DNA of 13,317 nucleotides from Chloroflexota bacterium (GTDB lineage: Bacteria > Chloroflexota > Dehalococcoidia > Lucifugimonadales > UBA3495), in the NCBI GenBank assembly GCA_022561675.1, contig JADFQT010000035.1, positions 1 through 13,317 on the forward strand. The letters run 5' to 3'. Made by a program: the position numbers and the translations under genes. The notes under the pieces were generated by a model. It was not told the origin of the DNA. It did not search any database and worked only from the letters and a program-made list of their open reading frames with translations. Shown in pieces: positions 1 through 6,445 of the stretch (positions are counted from its first letter, which is position 1; each line of letters opens with the position of its first letter).

Positions 1-22
1 ATCGGGACTGCTCGCAATGACG
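1..22. repeat. possible edge of a dispersed repeat
   Basis: The first bases contain CTGCTCGCAATGACG. From memory, this resembles the end of a short intergenic repeat found in many copies in several bacterial genomes, including Chloroflexota. Only the edge is in the window, so the call rests on resemblance alone. The remaining sequence up to about 150 shows no gene. It holds a 10-bp palindrome (71-80) and a 5-bp GC hairpin (100-114) without a T-run. Confidence 0.25.
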
Positions 23-157
23 AAAAGAAGGCTTCTCACACACCCTCTTATACCAGCGGGAAATCAACACGTCCATGGACCCCAAAAACCAAATACCCTG
101 GGGCCAAATGCCCCCCGGAACAAGCGGCGGTTGCTCAACGATTGCCCGAAGCGTCGT

Positions 158-187
158 TTGGTTTATGAGGGTTGTTTGGTTTATAAT
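158..187 (+). promoter_or_regulatory. rpsT promoter
   Basis: A perfect -10 TATAAT at 182-187 is preceded, after 18 bases, by TTGGTT at 158-163 as a weak -35. The 11-base word GTTTGGTTTAT occurs twice, at 156-166 and 174-184, so the repeat overlaps both promoter elements. The predicted start is about 45 bases upstream of the rpsT start codon. The -10 is convincing; the -35 is less so. Confidence 0.55.
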
Positions 188-231
188 GTTTTACTCTAGA
201 ATACATAACCGTAACGATCGGAGGGATTTCC

Positions 232-489
232 TTGCCCGCTGAAAAAGTCGCCCGCCAGTCTGTCAAGCGCTACGGCCGGAACCACAGTATCCGCAGCGCC
301 ACCCGTACCGTCCTTTACGGTGCGCGGCGCGCGATTGATGGAGGCGACGAGGCTGAAGCTCAGGCGGCGGTGCAGAAGGCTATCGGCCATCTGGATCGGG
401 CGGTAAAAAAGGGGATCCTCCACAAGAACAACGCTTCGCGCACCAAGTCCCGCCTGGCCACCCGCCTTCACAAAATGAACCAGGCTTAA
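232..489 (+). CDS. rpsT: 30S ribosomal protein S20
   Basis: S20 is a primary 16S rRNA-binding protein of the small ribosomal subunit. The 85-residue product has the usual S20 length and its lysine/arginine-rich helical pattern. A basic N-terminal part (KVARQSVKRYGRNHSIRSA) is followed by the conserved second half (HLDRAVKKGILHKNNASRTK), which is diagnostic. The start is TTG at 232, chosen because GGAGG at 220-224 lies 7 bases upstream and S20 homologues begin in this way. A UUG start is also found in E. coli rpsT, where S20 controls its own translation; similar control here is inference only. The gene stands alone on the plus strand, with its own promoter, about 270 bases before lexA. Confidence 0.95.
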   Translation: MPAEKVARQSVKRYGRNHSIRSATRTVLYGARRAIDGGDEAEAQAAVQKAIGHLDRAVKKGILHKNNASRTKSRLATRLHKMNQA

Positions 490-695
490 AAAGTAGTCAG
501 ATACCCTTCTCCTCGATAAGACGGGGTTGGGAATTATATTACCCACTTTAATTTCCTCTTGCTATTGGGGAGAAGTTCGATCCTCCCACACCCTTTACAG
601 AATGGCCTGCTGGATTGCGCTACTCCGTTACCCTTTGTACATTGGAACCAATTTTCTTCGAGACTCCTCTGCTCAAACTCGGTGACCCCGCCATG
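490..695. other. intergenic stretch between rpsT and lexA
   Basis: No gene is visible here. Reading frames on both strands lack family resemblance and ribosome binding sites. The C/G-rich words after the rpsT stop do not form a convincing rho-independent terminator. A stretch near 568-587 (GGGAG...CTCCC around TTCGATC) looks superficially like a tRNA T-arm, but no other tRNA arms fit. Confidence 0.4.
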
Positions 696-724
696 TTGAC
701 ACCCCCTGGGGCCTTTGTTAGCCT
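696..724 (+). promoter_or_regulatory. lexA promoter
   Basis: A perfect -35 TTGACA lies at 696-701. Seventeen bases later comes a weak -10, TAGCCT, at 719-724. Transcription would then start near 731, immediately next to the SOS box, which suits an autorepressed lexA promoter. The -10 matches the consensus at only three positions. Confidence 0.5.
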
Positions 725-731
725 GAGGAAA

Positions 732-743
732 GAACAAAGGTTC
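732..743 (+). promoter_or_regulatory. LexA operator (SOS box)
   Basis: GAACAAAGGTTC is an exact match to GAAC-N4-GTTC, the core recognised by LexA of the Bacillus/Gram-positive type. It sits 13 bases before the lexA start codon, directly upstream of the GGAGGT ribosome binding site (745-750) and at the predicted transcription start. This is the expected place for LexA to repress its own gene. I saw no second such site in the window. Confidence 0.8.
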
Positions 744-756
744 CGGAGGTCGCCCA

Positions 757-1407
757 GTGACGTTAAACAAGAAACTTTCGGCCAGGCGCCAGCAAATCCT
801 CGACTACATTCACGACTTTCTGCAAGAAAACGGCCTGCCGCCCACGGTACGGGACATTCAAAAGGCCTGCGAAATCAGCTCCACTTCCGTGGTGGACTAC
901 AATCTCCGCTTGTTGGACCGGGACGGCTATCTAAACCGCAGGCCGGACGTGGCTAGGGGAATAGAACTACTGGACGAGGCCGGTCAGCCGGTTTCCACCA
1001 CACCGCGGATACCCATCGTTGGGCGTATCGCCGCCGGGTTGCCCTTGCCGGTCTTTTCCGTCGAGGACTCAGCCTCCAGCCGGGAATTCGACACAATTGA
1101 GATTGCCCCCGAGCTTCAGCGTAGGTACGGTAAGCTTTTCGGTCTCACCGTGGAAGGCACTTCAATGATCGACGCCCTGATCGATGACGGCGACGTGGTC
1201 ATTATCCAGCCCGCGGTACGGGCTGAAAACGGCGATACCGTCGTCGCGTGGCTCAAAAGCGAAGAGGAAGCGACCCTAAAGAAGTTCTACGCGGAGGGGG
1301 AGCGGGTTAGGTTGCAACCCGCCAATAGCCAGATGGACCCCATCTACTGCGCCGCCAGCAATCTGGAGGTCCGCGGCAAAGTCGTTAGCGTTATCCGAAA
1401 GTTCTAA
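757..1407 (+). CDS. lexA: LexA repressor (SOS regulator, self-cleaving)
   Basis: LexA represses DNA-damage genes and cleaves itself when stimulated by RecA filaments. The product has 216 residues, normal for the family. The N-terminal winged helix-turn-helix (about 1-70) includes GLPPTVRDIQKACEISSTSV. The C-terminal S24 peptidase domain shows the Ala93-Gly94 cleavage site (GRIAAGLP), the catalytic Ser136 (VEGTSMIDALI) and the catalytic Lys175 (EATLKKF), so the protein should be active. The start is GTG at 757, with GGAGGT 6 bases upstream. A perfect SOS box at 732-743 indicates autoregulation. The gene is monocistronic and converges on the minus-strand NrtS-like gene. No other SOS genes lie nearby. 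Confidence 0.96.
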   Translation: MTLNKKLSARRQQILDYIHDFLQENGLPPTVRDIQKACEISSTSVVDYNLRLLDRDGYLNRRPDVARGIELLDEAGQPVSTTPRIPIVGRIAAGLPLPVFSVEDSASSREFDTIEIAPELQRRYGKLFGLTVEGTSMIDALIDDGDVVIIQPAVRAENGDTVVAWLKSEEEATLKKFYAEGERVRLQPANSQMDPIYCAASNLEVRGKVVSVIRKF

Positions 1408-1483
1408 GTAACCCGGCCTTCGGCAATAGGGCAGGTCATCGCGACCTCTTCGTCGTGAACCCAAGCGCCGGGTAGGTCCAAGC

Positions 1484-1840
1484 TCAGGTGCGGCTGTTGG
1501 AGAGAGCCCCGTAGGTTGTCACCATAAAGGGCACGCAGTAGGTCAGGGGGATCTTCCAGTAGAGGGCGTTGTTCCAACTCCCCGACACTAAAACATCCCC
1601 TTGATTTAGCAGCGTGAGGATTGTCCCGACCGCCAGCGCGGCGATAATCGAACGCTTTAACATGGGCCTGTGCTGCAGGGCGCAGATAAAGCATTTGACG
1701 GTAGGAGACGCATCCTCGTTGGTCGCCTCGGGCTGGCCCTTGAACCCGAAACCCCTCCTGGCCTTTATAACCGCACCGCAGCGCGCGCAGGTTTGAGGCG
1801 TATTGGGTCGACTGGAGGGTGAGGAGGCTGACTGGGACAT
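1484..1840 (-). CDS. nrtS: NrtS-like small nitrate/nitrite transporter with zinc-ribbon-like N-terminus
   Basis: The 118-residue product has two parts. Residues 18-53 carry two CxxC pairs (C18/C21 and C50/C53) that could bind zinc. Residues 60-113 form two hydrophobic helices with the words VGTILTLLNQGD and LTYCVPFMVTTYGAL. These match, from memory, the small NrtS nitrate/nitrite transporter family, whose members are short two-helix membrane proteins. Transport is therefore a family-based inference; no other nitrate gene is near. The ATG at 1840 has only a weak ribosome binding site (GGA about 10 bases upstream), so a slightly different start is possible. A 190-residue frame overlapping on the same strand lacks family features. 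The gene converges with lexA; the gap between them is 76 bases. Confidence 0.72.
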   Translation of the reverse strand: MSQSASSPSSRPNTPQTCARCGAVIKARRGFGFKGQPEATNEDASPTVKCFICALQHRPMLKRSIIAALAVGTILTLLNQGDVLVSGSWNNALYWKIPLTYCVPFMVTTYGALSNSRT

Positions 1841-2340
1841 GATCGGGCATTCCGTAATATTTCAGATCGGTGATTTTTGGGGCCTCGAGATCATTTTGGG
1901 CTCCGCTATCGACAGTTCCGCCGCTGCTTCCCCCCACAACCGGAGGGCGCACCTGTCTGCTGGGGCGACGCCGCATTTTTGGCGGGTCTGAGGCGGGCTG
2001 TCAACAGAGCTACGCTGTTAAGAGAGGTTTTAGTTCTCCCTCCCCTTGCCAGGGGGAAACCAGCATTTGAACCCACCTTGCAGATTGCCCCTAGGTTCAG
2101 GCTCAAGCCGACCGAATTGGAGGACGCCCTTCGCAAGATGGCGGTAGACTCCGAGAAATCAAACCAATTCGGGCGCAAGCCCCCCTCGCTGGGATAACTT
2201 ACGCCCGATTGATCCTGGATTAGTCGTTGCTAGTTAGGCTGGATTTCGATCAGCTTTCCAAGGTTCAACCGTAGCCGATCTCGGTTTTCCTGTTTTGCTA
2301 CAGTGAGTGGGGAATGCCGGGGCTGGGAAATGCCGGGCCT
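1841..2340. other. gene-poor stretch of about 500 bases
   Basis: No convincing gene is visible. The frames that are open (a plus frame ending at 2197, a minus frame at 1906-2178) have no recognisable motifs and run through a repeat-like word, TCTCCCTCCCCTTGCCAGGG near 2035-2055, which can fold as CCCCT/AGGGG. This word resembles a family of dispersed CCCCT-hairpin repeats common in environmental genomes. The right edge holds a 16-bp tandem repeat listed separately. It is probably old intergenic or decayed sequence. Confidence 0.4.
2308..2339. repeat. 16-bp tandem duplication
   Basis: TGGGGAATGCCGGGGC (2308-2323) is followed directly by TGGGAAATGCCGGGCC (2324-2339). The two copies differ at two positions. 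The pair abuts the stop codon of the minus-strand DUF5679 gene, so it lies at the 5' end of any 3' untranslated region. Function unknown. Confidence 0.7.
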
Positions 2341-2481
2341 TTACGCCTTACCTATGCGAAAGACCTTGGTGTTGCACTGCGGGCATACGCCCTGCGTCGC
2401 GGGACGTCCGTTCTTCAGGGTTACCTGCTGCGGGCTCTTTATCTCGCGTTTGCTGCGGCACTTGAAGCAATAGGCTTCCAT
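2341..2481 (-). CDS. small zinc-ribbon protein, DUF5679 type
   Basis: A 46-residue protein starts with MEAYCFKCRSKREIKSPQQ and ends with CPQCNTKVFRIGKA. Two CxxC pairs (C5/C8 and C33/C36) make a compact zinc ribbon. The middle (VTLKNGRPATQGVC) matches my memory of the DUF5679 family of tiny proteins found in Chloroflexota and other bacteria; the function is unknown. The ATG at 2481 is preceded by GAGGGGTGAAGAAG, a good ribosome binding site. A strong promoter lies about 200 bases upstream, with a structured leader in between. The gene is easily missed because of its size, and an unrelated plus-strand frame overlaps it completely. The conserved residues make the minus-strand reading clearly the real one. 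Confidence 0.85.
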   Translation of the reverse strand: MEAYCFKCRSKREIKSPQQVTLKNGRPATQGVCPQCNTKVFRIGKA

Positions 2482-2595
2482 CTTCTTCACCCCTCTAGTT
2501 TAGTGTAATTTTTGTGATCGGTGGTTCCCGAACTCCAACCTAAGCAACCATTCGTATCGGCCGGTCTAAATAGCCCCCGCCGCCCACTGAAACCT

Positions 2596-2674
2596 GGCTA
2601 CGTTGTATAACTTTGCGGTGCCCGGATTGACTGGGGTTCAAGCCTCATCCCCAAAGGCGCCAGCTACGGTAGCC
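2596..2674 (-). ncRNA. nested stem-loop, candidate leader RNA or small RNA
   Basis: Three nested stems are visible: GGCTAC/GTAGCC (2596-2601 with 2669-2674), GGTGCC/GGCGCC with one wobble (2617-2622 with 2656-2661), and TGGGG/CCCCA (2632-2636 with 2649-2653). On the minus strand the outer stem begins about 7 bases after a good -10, so the transcript would start at the base of the stem. It ends about 115 bases before the DUF5679 start codon. No known riboswitch class fits. The rest of 2482-2800 shows no gene. Confidence 0.4.
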
Positions 2675-2680
2675 GCTTTC

Positions 2681-2708
2681 AATATACATGGCCAGCTAGC
2701 GTTGTCAA
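2681..2708 (-). promoter_or_regulatory. promoter for the DUF5679 transcript
   Basis: On the minus strand a perfect TTGACA (2703-2708) is followed, after 16 bases, by TATATT (2681-2686). The predicted start is near 2674. It lies about 95 bases downstream of the truB stop and would drive the structured leader and then the DUF5679 gene. Confidence 0.6.
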
Positions 2709-2800
2709 GGCTGCACCGGCCCTATTTGAGCCCTTCTGGAGCGTCACAACCAAAGACACACCGAATCCACCATTAACCCAATAATTGATGGTAAGGCGAG

Positions 2801-3758
2801 TCAAGCAGCCTCAGCGTTGGGGGTGGACGGGGCATAGGGGGACGGAGAATCCAGGTGGAACACCTTTATCGGTTTCCAAGAGCTGGCCGCCCGATCATAA
2901 AGGACCAGAGCCAGGAAGCGTCCCTCTTCATCATAGGCCCGAAAGGACTCTAGGTACTCCGCGTCAACCGGCTGCTGGGCCAAGCTGACAGACTGCCCAT
3001 TTAGCAGGTGACGCTTGGCCGACGGACCCGCCGCCAGGGTGCGGAGTTTCCGCAACACCGCGTCCACCGGCTGCAGGTGCTCCGTCCACCCGTCGGGACC
3101 GGACTCAGCTTCCAACTCCAATTGCTCCAGAGTGACCGCATCCTCGGTGTCAAACCCACCGCAGCGGAGTCTTTCCAGGTCAGTTACGTAACCCCCGCAT
3201 CCCAAAACCTGTCCCAAGTCGTGGGCCAGGGAGCGCATATAAACCCCGCGGCCGCAATCAACCAAAAGGGTCAACAAGGGTGGAGCGAATTCCAGAATCT
3301 GAATCTGGTGAATCTCTACCGTTCTGGCTTCTCTCTCAATCTCTTTCCCAGCCCGAGCCAGCTTGTAAAGCCGCTGCCCCTGAACCTTGATCGCGCTGTA
3401 CATCGGTGGAATCTGCTGAATGACCCCTACGAAGGGCTCAATGGCTTGTTCCAGCCGGTCACGAGTGATGCCGCAAACCTTTCCGATTTCTACCACCTCA
3501 CCTTCAGCATCATAGGTGTTGGTGACAGCCCCTAGCCTGATATCCATGCGGTATTGCTTGGAGCCCGCGATTAAGTAATCCATCAACCTGGTAGCCTGCC
3601 CCACGCAAATCGGTAGCAGGCCCCTGGCTAGGGGATCCATGGTTCCCGCGTGCCCGACTTTCCGGCGCGCCGGAAAGTCGCTTGATGCGGCGGACGGCAT
3701 CCATGGAGGTCATACCCGGGGGTTTATAGAAGTTAATAAACCCGTTTGCAGTATCCAT
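2801..3758 (-). CDS. truB: tRNA pseudouridine(55) synthase TruB, split by a +1 frameshift
   Basis: TruB makes pseudouridine 55 in the T-loop of tRNAs. Two overlapping frames are needed. The first reads from ATG 3758 (ribosome binding site AGAAGG) through GFINFYKPPGMTSMDAVRR to KRLSG, at about 3669. The second continues from about 3667 with RRKVGHAGTMDPLARGLLP, which includes the catalytic aspartate of the GxLDP-type motif, through the PPMYSAIKVQG and CGRGVYMRSLAHDLG motifs to a C-terminal PUA-like part, ending at 2801. Skipping one base near 3668 joins them into a 318-residue protein whose spacing matches Bacillus TruB from memory. The shift lies inside a perfect 26-bp palindrome (3655-3680). 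It could be a sequencing error, a true mutation or programmed frameshifting. A GTG at 3785 is an alternative start. The gene follows rbfA closely, as in the usual operon. Confidence 0.85.
3655..3680. repeat. perfect 26-bp palindrome inside truB
   Basis: The sequence from 3655 to 3680 is identical to its own reverse complement, with the 8-bp GC core GGCGCGCC at its centre (3664-3671). The flanking base pair (3654/3681) no longer matches. It lies within the truB coding sequence, exactly where the reading frame changes. Confidence 0.95.
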
Positions 3759-3788
3759 TCCAGCCTTCTTCTGAGCGCCGGTCACGGC

Positions 3789-4205
3789 TCAGCCACCGAC
3801 GTTGGGGAAGGAAAGCGGACCCTCATAGGGCTGACCGCCGGCCTGGGATTCCTCTGGCGGCGACTCCTTTTGGATGCGGTCCATCAACCGCAGCAGGTGA
3901 TCTGCGTTTTCCATGGAATCGTCCAGGACGAAGGTGAGGAAAGGAGTGTATCGCAGGGTTAGCCGGTCGCGCAGTTCCCGCCTTAAGAAGGTCGCAGCGG
4001 ATTGAATGCCCTCTAGAGCCCTTTCTCTGGTTTCCCGGTCCCCCAGGACGCTAAGCAATACCCGAGCCGTGCGCAGGTCGCTGGAGGTCTGCACCTGAGT
4101 TATGGTAACTATGGCATTCAGTCTGGGGTCCTTAATCTGGCGGGAGAGCAGTTGGCTGATCTCCTGACGCAGCACACCGTTGATCCGGTCAACCCGTCTG
4201 GACAT
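3789..4205 (-). CDS. rbfA: ribosome-binding factor A
   Basis: RbfA binds the 30S subunit during late 16S rRNA maturation and cold adaptation. The 138-residue product has the family opening SRRVDRINGVLRQEISQLLS, then the KDPRL word, the VQTSSDLRTARVLLSVLG strand region and RYTPFLTFVLDDSMENADHL near the C-terminus, together a KH-like fold. A tail of about 25 residues rich in P, E and G follows (KESPPEESQAGGQPYEG). The ATG at 4205 has GGGGGTT about 4 bases upstream. The gene sits 55 bases after infB and about 30 bases before the truB ATG, in the conserved infB-rbfA-truB order. Confidence 0.95.
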   Translation of the reverse strand: MSRRVDRINGVLRQEISQLLSRQIKDPRLNAIVTITQVQTSSDLRTARVLLSVLGDRETRERALEGIQSAATFLRRELRDRLTLRYTPFLTFVLDDSMENADHLLRLMDRIQKESPPEESQAGGQPYEGPLSFPNVGG

Positions 4206-4260
4206 TGGAACCCCCAGGGCGGATGTATAAAGCGGCTACCGGTGGGAGCCACAGCGCGGA

Positions 4261-6090
4261 TTAGACTGGATTCCGTTCCTGACGGTGGGCTTCCAAGATA
4301 TCGCCAACCTCATAATCGTTGAAACCCTGCAAGATGATCCCGCATTCAACGCCGGTGTTGACTTCGTTGACTTCTTCCCGGAAGTGGCGCAGGCTGGTAA
4401 TGGTGGATTCATGCAGGGCTTGGTCGCCTCGCATCACGCGAATCGAAGCGCCTCTGGTAATGCGGCCTTCCATGACCCGACAACCGGCAATCTGCACATT
4501 GCGCCGGGAGGAAAATACCTCCCGAACTTCCGCTCGCCCCAGAATTACGTCGGTGTAGGTCGGCTCCAGTATGCCATGAAGCGCTCGCTCCACGTCCTCT
4601 ATAAGCTGGTAAATGATGTTGTAGTGGCGGATTTCCACGCCCATCCGCTCGGCCACTCTCTCCACCCCGATTTCTTCGCCCACGTTAAAACCGACAATGA
4701 TAGCCTGAGAGGCGCTGGCCAACAGCACGTCTGACTCTGTGATGCCGCCGCTGGCCCCGTGAAGAATCCGCACCCTGGCGTCGGCCTCGGTTATGTGCTC
4801 CAAAGACTGACGCACCGCTTCCAAGCTACCCTGGACGTCGGCCTTTAGAACCAGGTTCAGTTCCTTGACATCCCCGGCGTCTATCTGGTTTACCACCTCA
4901 TCAAGAGTCAGAACTCGGGACTGGGCTTGCTGGGTCGACTTGAGACGTTCCCGGTTCGTGGCGGTGGAACGCGCCGTCCTTTCATTGGGTACCACCGCCA
5001 ATAGGTCCCCTGCCTCCGGCAAAGAGCCAAAGCCCAATACTTCGGCCGGAGTGCCCGCGGGCACGGTCTTGATATTTTTGCCCTGGTCGTTGGTGAGGGC
5101 CTTAACCCGACCCCAAGCGCTGCCAGCCACCATGTAGTCGCCAATTTTCAAGGTCCCTCCCTGCACCAGGACGGTGGAGGTGGGGCCGCGCTTGCGATCC
5201 AGCCTTGCTTCGATGACCACCCCGCTGGCTGGTTTGGTCGGGTCCGCCTTTAACTCCGCTATTTCGGAAACCAGCAGAATGCTTTCCAGCAGATCGTCCA
5301 ACCCTTCTCCGGTGCGAGCCGAGACGGGTACTGAGATCACGTCTCCACCCCAGTCTTCAACCAGCAGGTTTTGTTCGCTAAGCTGACGCTTTACTCGCTC
5401 CGGATCGGCTGCCGGCAAATCCATTTTGTTGATGGCCACCAGGATGGGGACCGAGGCCGCCTTGGCATGGTTGATGGCTTCCACCGTTTGGGGCATTATC
5501 CCGTCGTCCGCCGCCACTACCAGGACAGCGATGTCGGTGACGCGAGCGCCGCGGGATCGAATGGCGGTAAAGGCTTCGTGACCGGGAGTATCGAGAAAGG
5601 TGATTTTATGTCCATCCCGCTCCACCTGGTAGGCGCCCATGTGCTGGGTAATGCCGCCCACTTCTTTTTCCGCCACCTTAGTCTGCCGGATGGCATCCAG
5701 GAGACTGGTTTTCCCGTGATCCACATGACCGAGAATAGTAACCACCGGTGGTCGGGTAACCAGATTAGCTTCATCATCCCCGGCGCCGAGACCACTGGCG
5801 GTCAGCGCGCTGGTCTCCTCATGATCCTCGGCTACCCTGGTCCGAATGCCGGAAGCCGCCGTAACTAAAGCCGCCACGTTGTGATCAATGACCTGGTTGC
5901 TACCAACCATGATGCCACTGCGCATCAGTTGCTTGATGACGGCAACCGGGGTTTGATCCACCAGTTCAGCCAAGTGCTTTACGGTGAGGGTTTGAGGTAA
6001 AACCAGCACCCGAGAAGAAGCACGGCGTCGTGCCCGGTCTGCTCCGGAGCTTCGAGCAGCTCCATCACCTCCTCTGTTTTCAGACGTCAT
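4261..6090 (-). CDS. infB: translation initiation factor IF-2
   Basis: IF-2 is the GTPase that brings initiator tRNA to the 30S subunit and promotes subunit joining. The 609-residue product is a short-form IF-2. It has an N-terminal segment of about 30 basic/polar residues, one IF2_N module (LPQTLTVKHLAELVDQTPV, about 31-80), then the G domain with GHVDHGKT (121-128), the switch I region GGITQHMGAYQ, DTPGHEAF (from 167), NKMD (221-224) and SARTGEG. The domain II, III and C-terminal IF2 domains follow, including KADVQGSLEA and GCRVMEGRITRGASIRVMR. All GTPase motifs are intact. The ATG at 6090 shares one base with the ylxR stop, indicating translational coupling. Confidence 0.98.
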   Translation of the reverse strand: MTSENRGGDGAARSSGADRARRRASSRVLVLPQTLTVKHLAELVDQTPVAVIKQLMRSGIMVGSNQVIDHNVAALVTAASGIRTRVAEDHEETSALTASGLGAGDDEANLVTRPPVVTILGHVDHGKTSLLDAIRQTKVAEKEVGGITQHMGAYQVERDGHKITFLDTPGHEAFTAIRSRGARVTDIAVLVVAADDGIMPQTVEAINHAKAASVPILVAINKMDLPAADPERVKRQLSEQNLLVEDWGGDVISVPVSARTGEGLDDLLESILLVSEIAELKADPTKPASGVVIEARLDRKRGPTSTVLVQGGTLKIGDYMVAGSAWGRVKALTNDQGKNIKTVPAGTPAEVLGFGSLPEAGDLLAVVPNERTARSTATNRERLKSTQQAQSRVLTLDEVVNQIDAGDVKELNLVLKADVQGSLEAVRQSLEHITEADARVRILHGASGGITESDVLLASASQAIIVGFNVGEEIGVERVAERMGVEIRHYNIIYQLIEDVERALHGILEPTYTDVILGRAEVREVFSSRRNVQIAGCRVMEGRITRGASIRVMRGDQALHESTITSLRHFREEVNEVNTGVECGIILQGFNDYEVGDILEAHRQERNPV

Positions 6091-6410
6091 TATTCCTCTC
6101 CAGCCGGCAGCCCAACTTGGTTTTCTTCTACGTTCTGTTGCACGTTCCCTTGATAGAAGCTTCTCAGGTATTCTTTATCCGCTGCGGATAGGGGCGACCG
6201 CAATCCTCGCTCCAGCACTCCCTTGCTGACTCCCCGCTCCCAGCAACTGGCCGCGCCACAGAGATAGGCTCCCCGGCCAGTCCCCTTCCCGCCGGGATCA
6301 ACTCGAAGTGAACCTTCAGGGATGCGGAAGATTCGGATCAACTGCCTTTTCGGCAGCTTGAGGCCGCAGGAGACGCAACTGCGCGTGGGGATGTGGCGGG
6401 TTTTGGGCAA
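6090..6410 (-). CDS. ylxR: YlxR family RNA-binding protein (DUF448)
   Basis: YlxR is a small nucleic-acid-binding protein usually encoded between nusA and infB. The 106-residue product shows the family signature: RSCVSCGLKLPKRQLIRIFR near the N-terminus and GKGTGRGAYLCGAASCWERGV in the middle. The C-terminal 25 residues are polar and acidic and vary in the family. The start is TTG at 6410, chosen because homologues begin a few residues before the RxCxxC motif; no strong ribosome binding site is visible, so the start is uncertain by a few codons. It lies 35 bases after nusA, and its stop overlaps the infB start by one base. Confidence 0.9.
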   Translation of the reverse strand: MPKTRHIPTRSCVSCGLKLPKRQLIRIFRIPEGSLRVDPGGKGTGRGAYLCGAASCWERGVSKGVLERGLRSPLSAADKEYLRSFYQGNVQQNVEENQVGLPAGEE

Positions 6411-6445
6411 AACCGTTCTACCGTCGCTGCGGTTGTGGTTGCTGG

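Noticed and set aside
566..590. tRNA T-arm-like GGGAGAAGTTCGATCCTCCC
   Set aside because: Taking TTCGATC as the 7-base loop leaves only two matched stem pairs, and no acceptor, D or anticodon arms fit upstream.
1404..1976. 190-residue minus-strand frame overlapping the NrtS-like gene
   Set aside because: It lacks family motifs, while the overlapping 118-residue frame contains paired CxxC motifs and two clean membrane helices.
2314..2508. 64-residue plus-strand frame
   Set aside because: It is the antisense of the 46-residue zinc-ribbon gene at 2341-2481, which has conserved cysteines and a proper ribosome binding site.
2585..2640. Cyclic-di-GMP-I (GEMM) riboswitch on the minus strand
   Set aside because: CGCAAAG and GTAGCCAGGTT resemble parts of the consensus, but the required GCAAACC segment is absent and the spacing between the two matching words is far too short.
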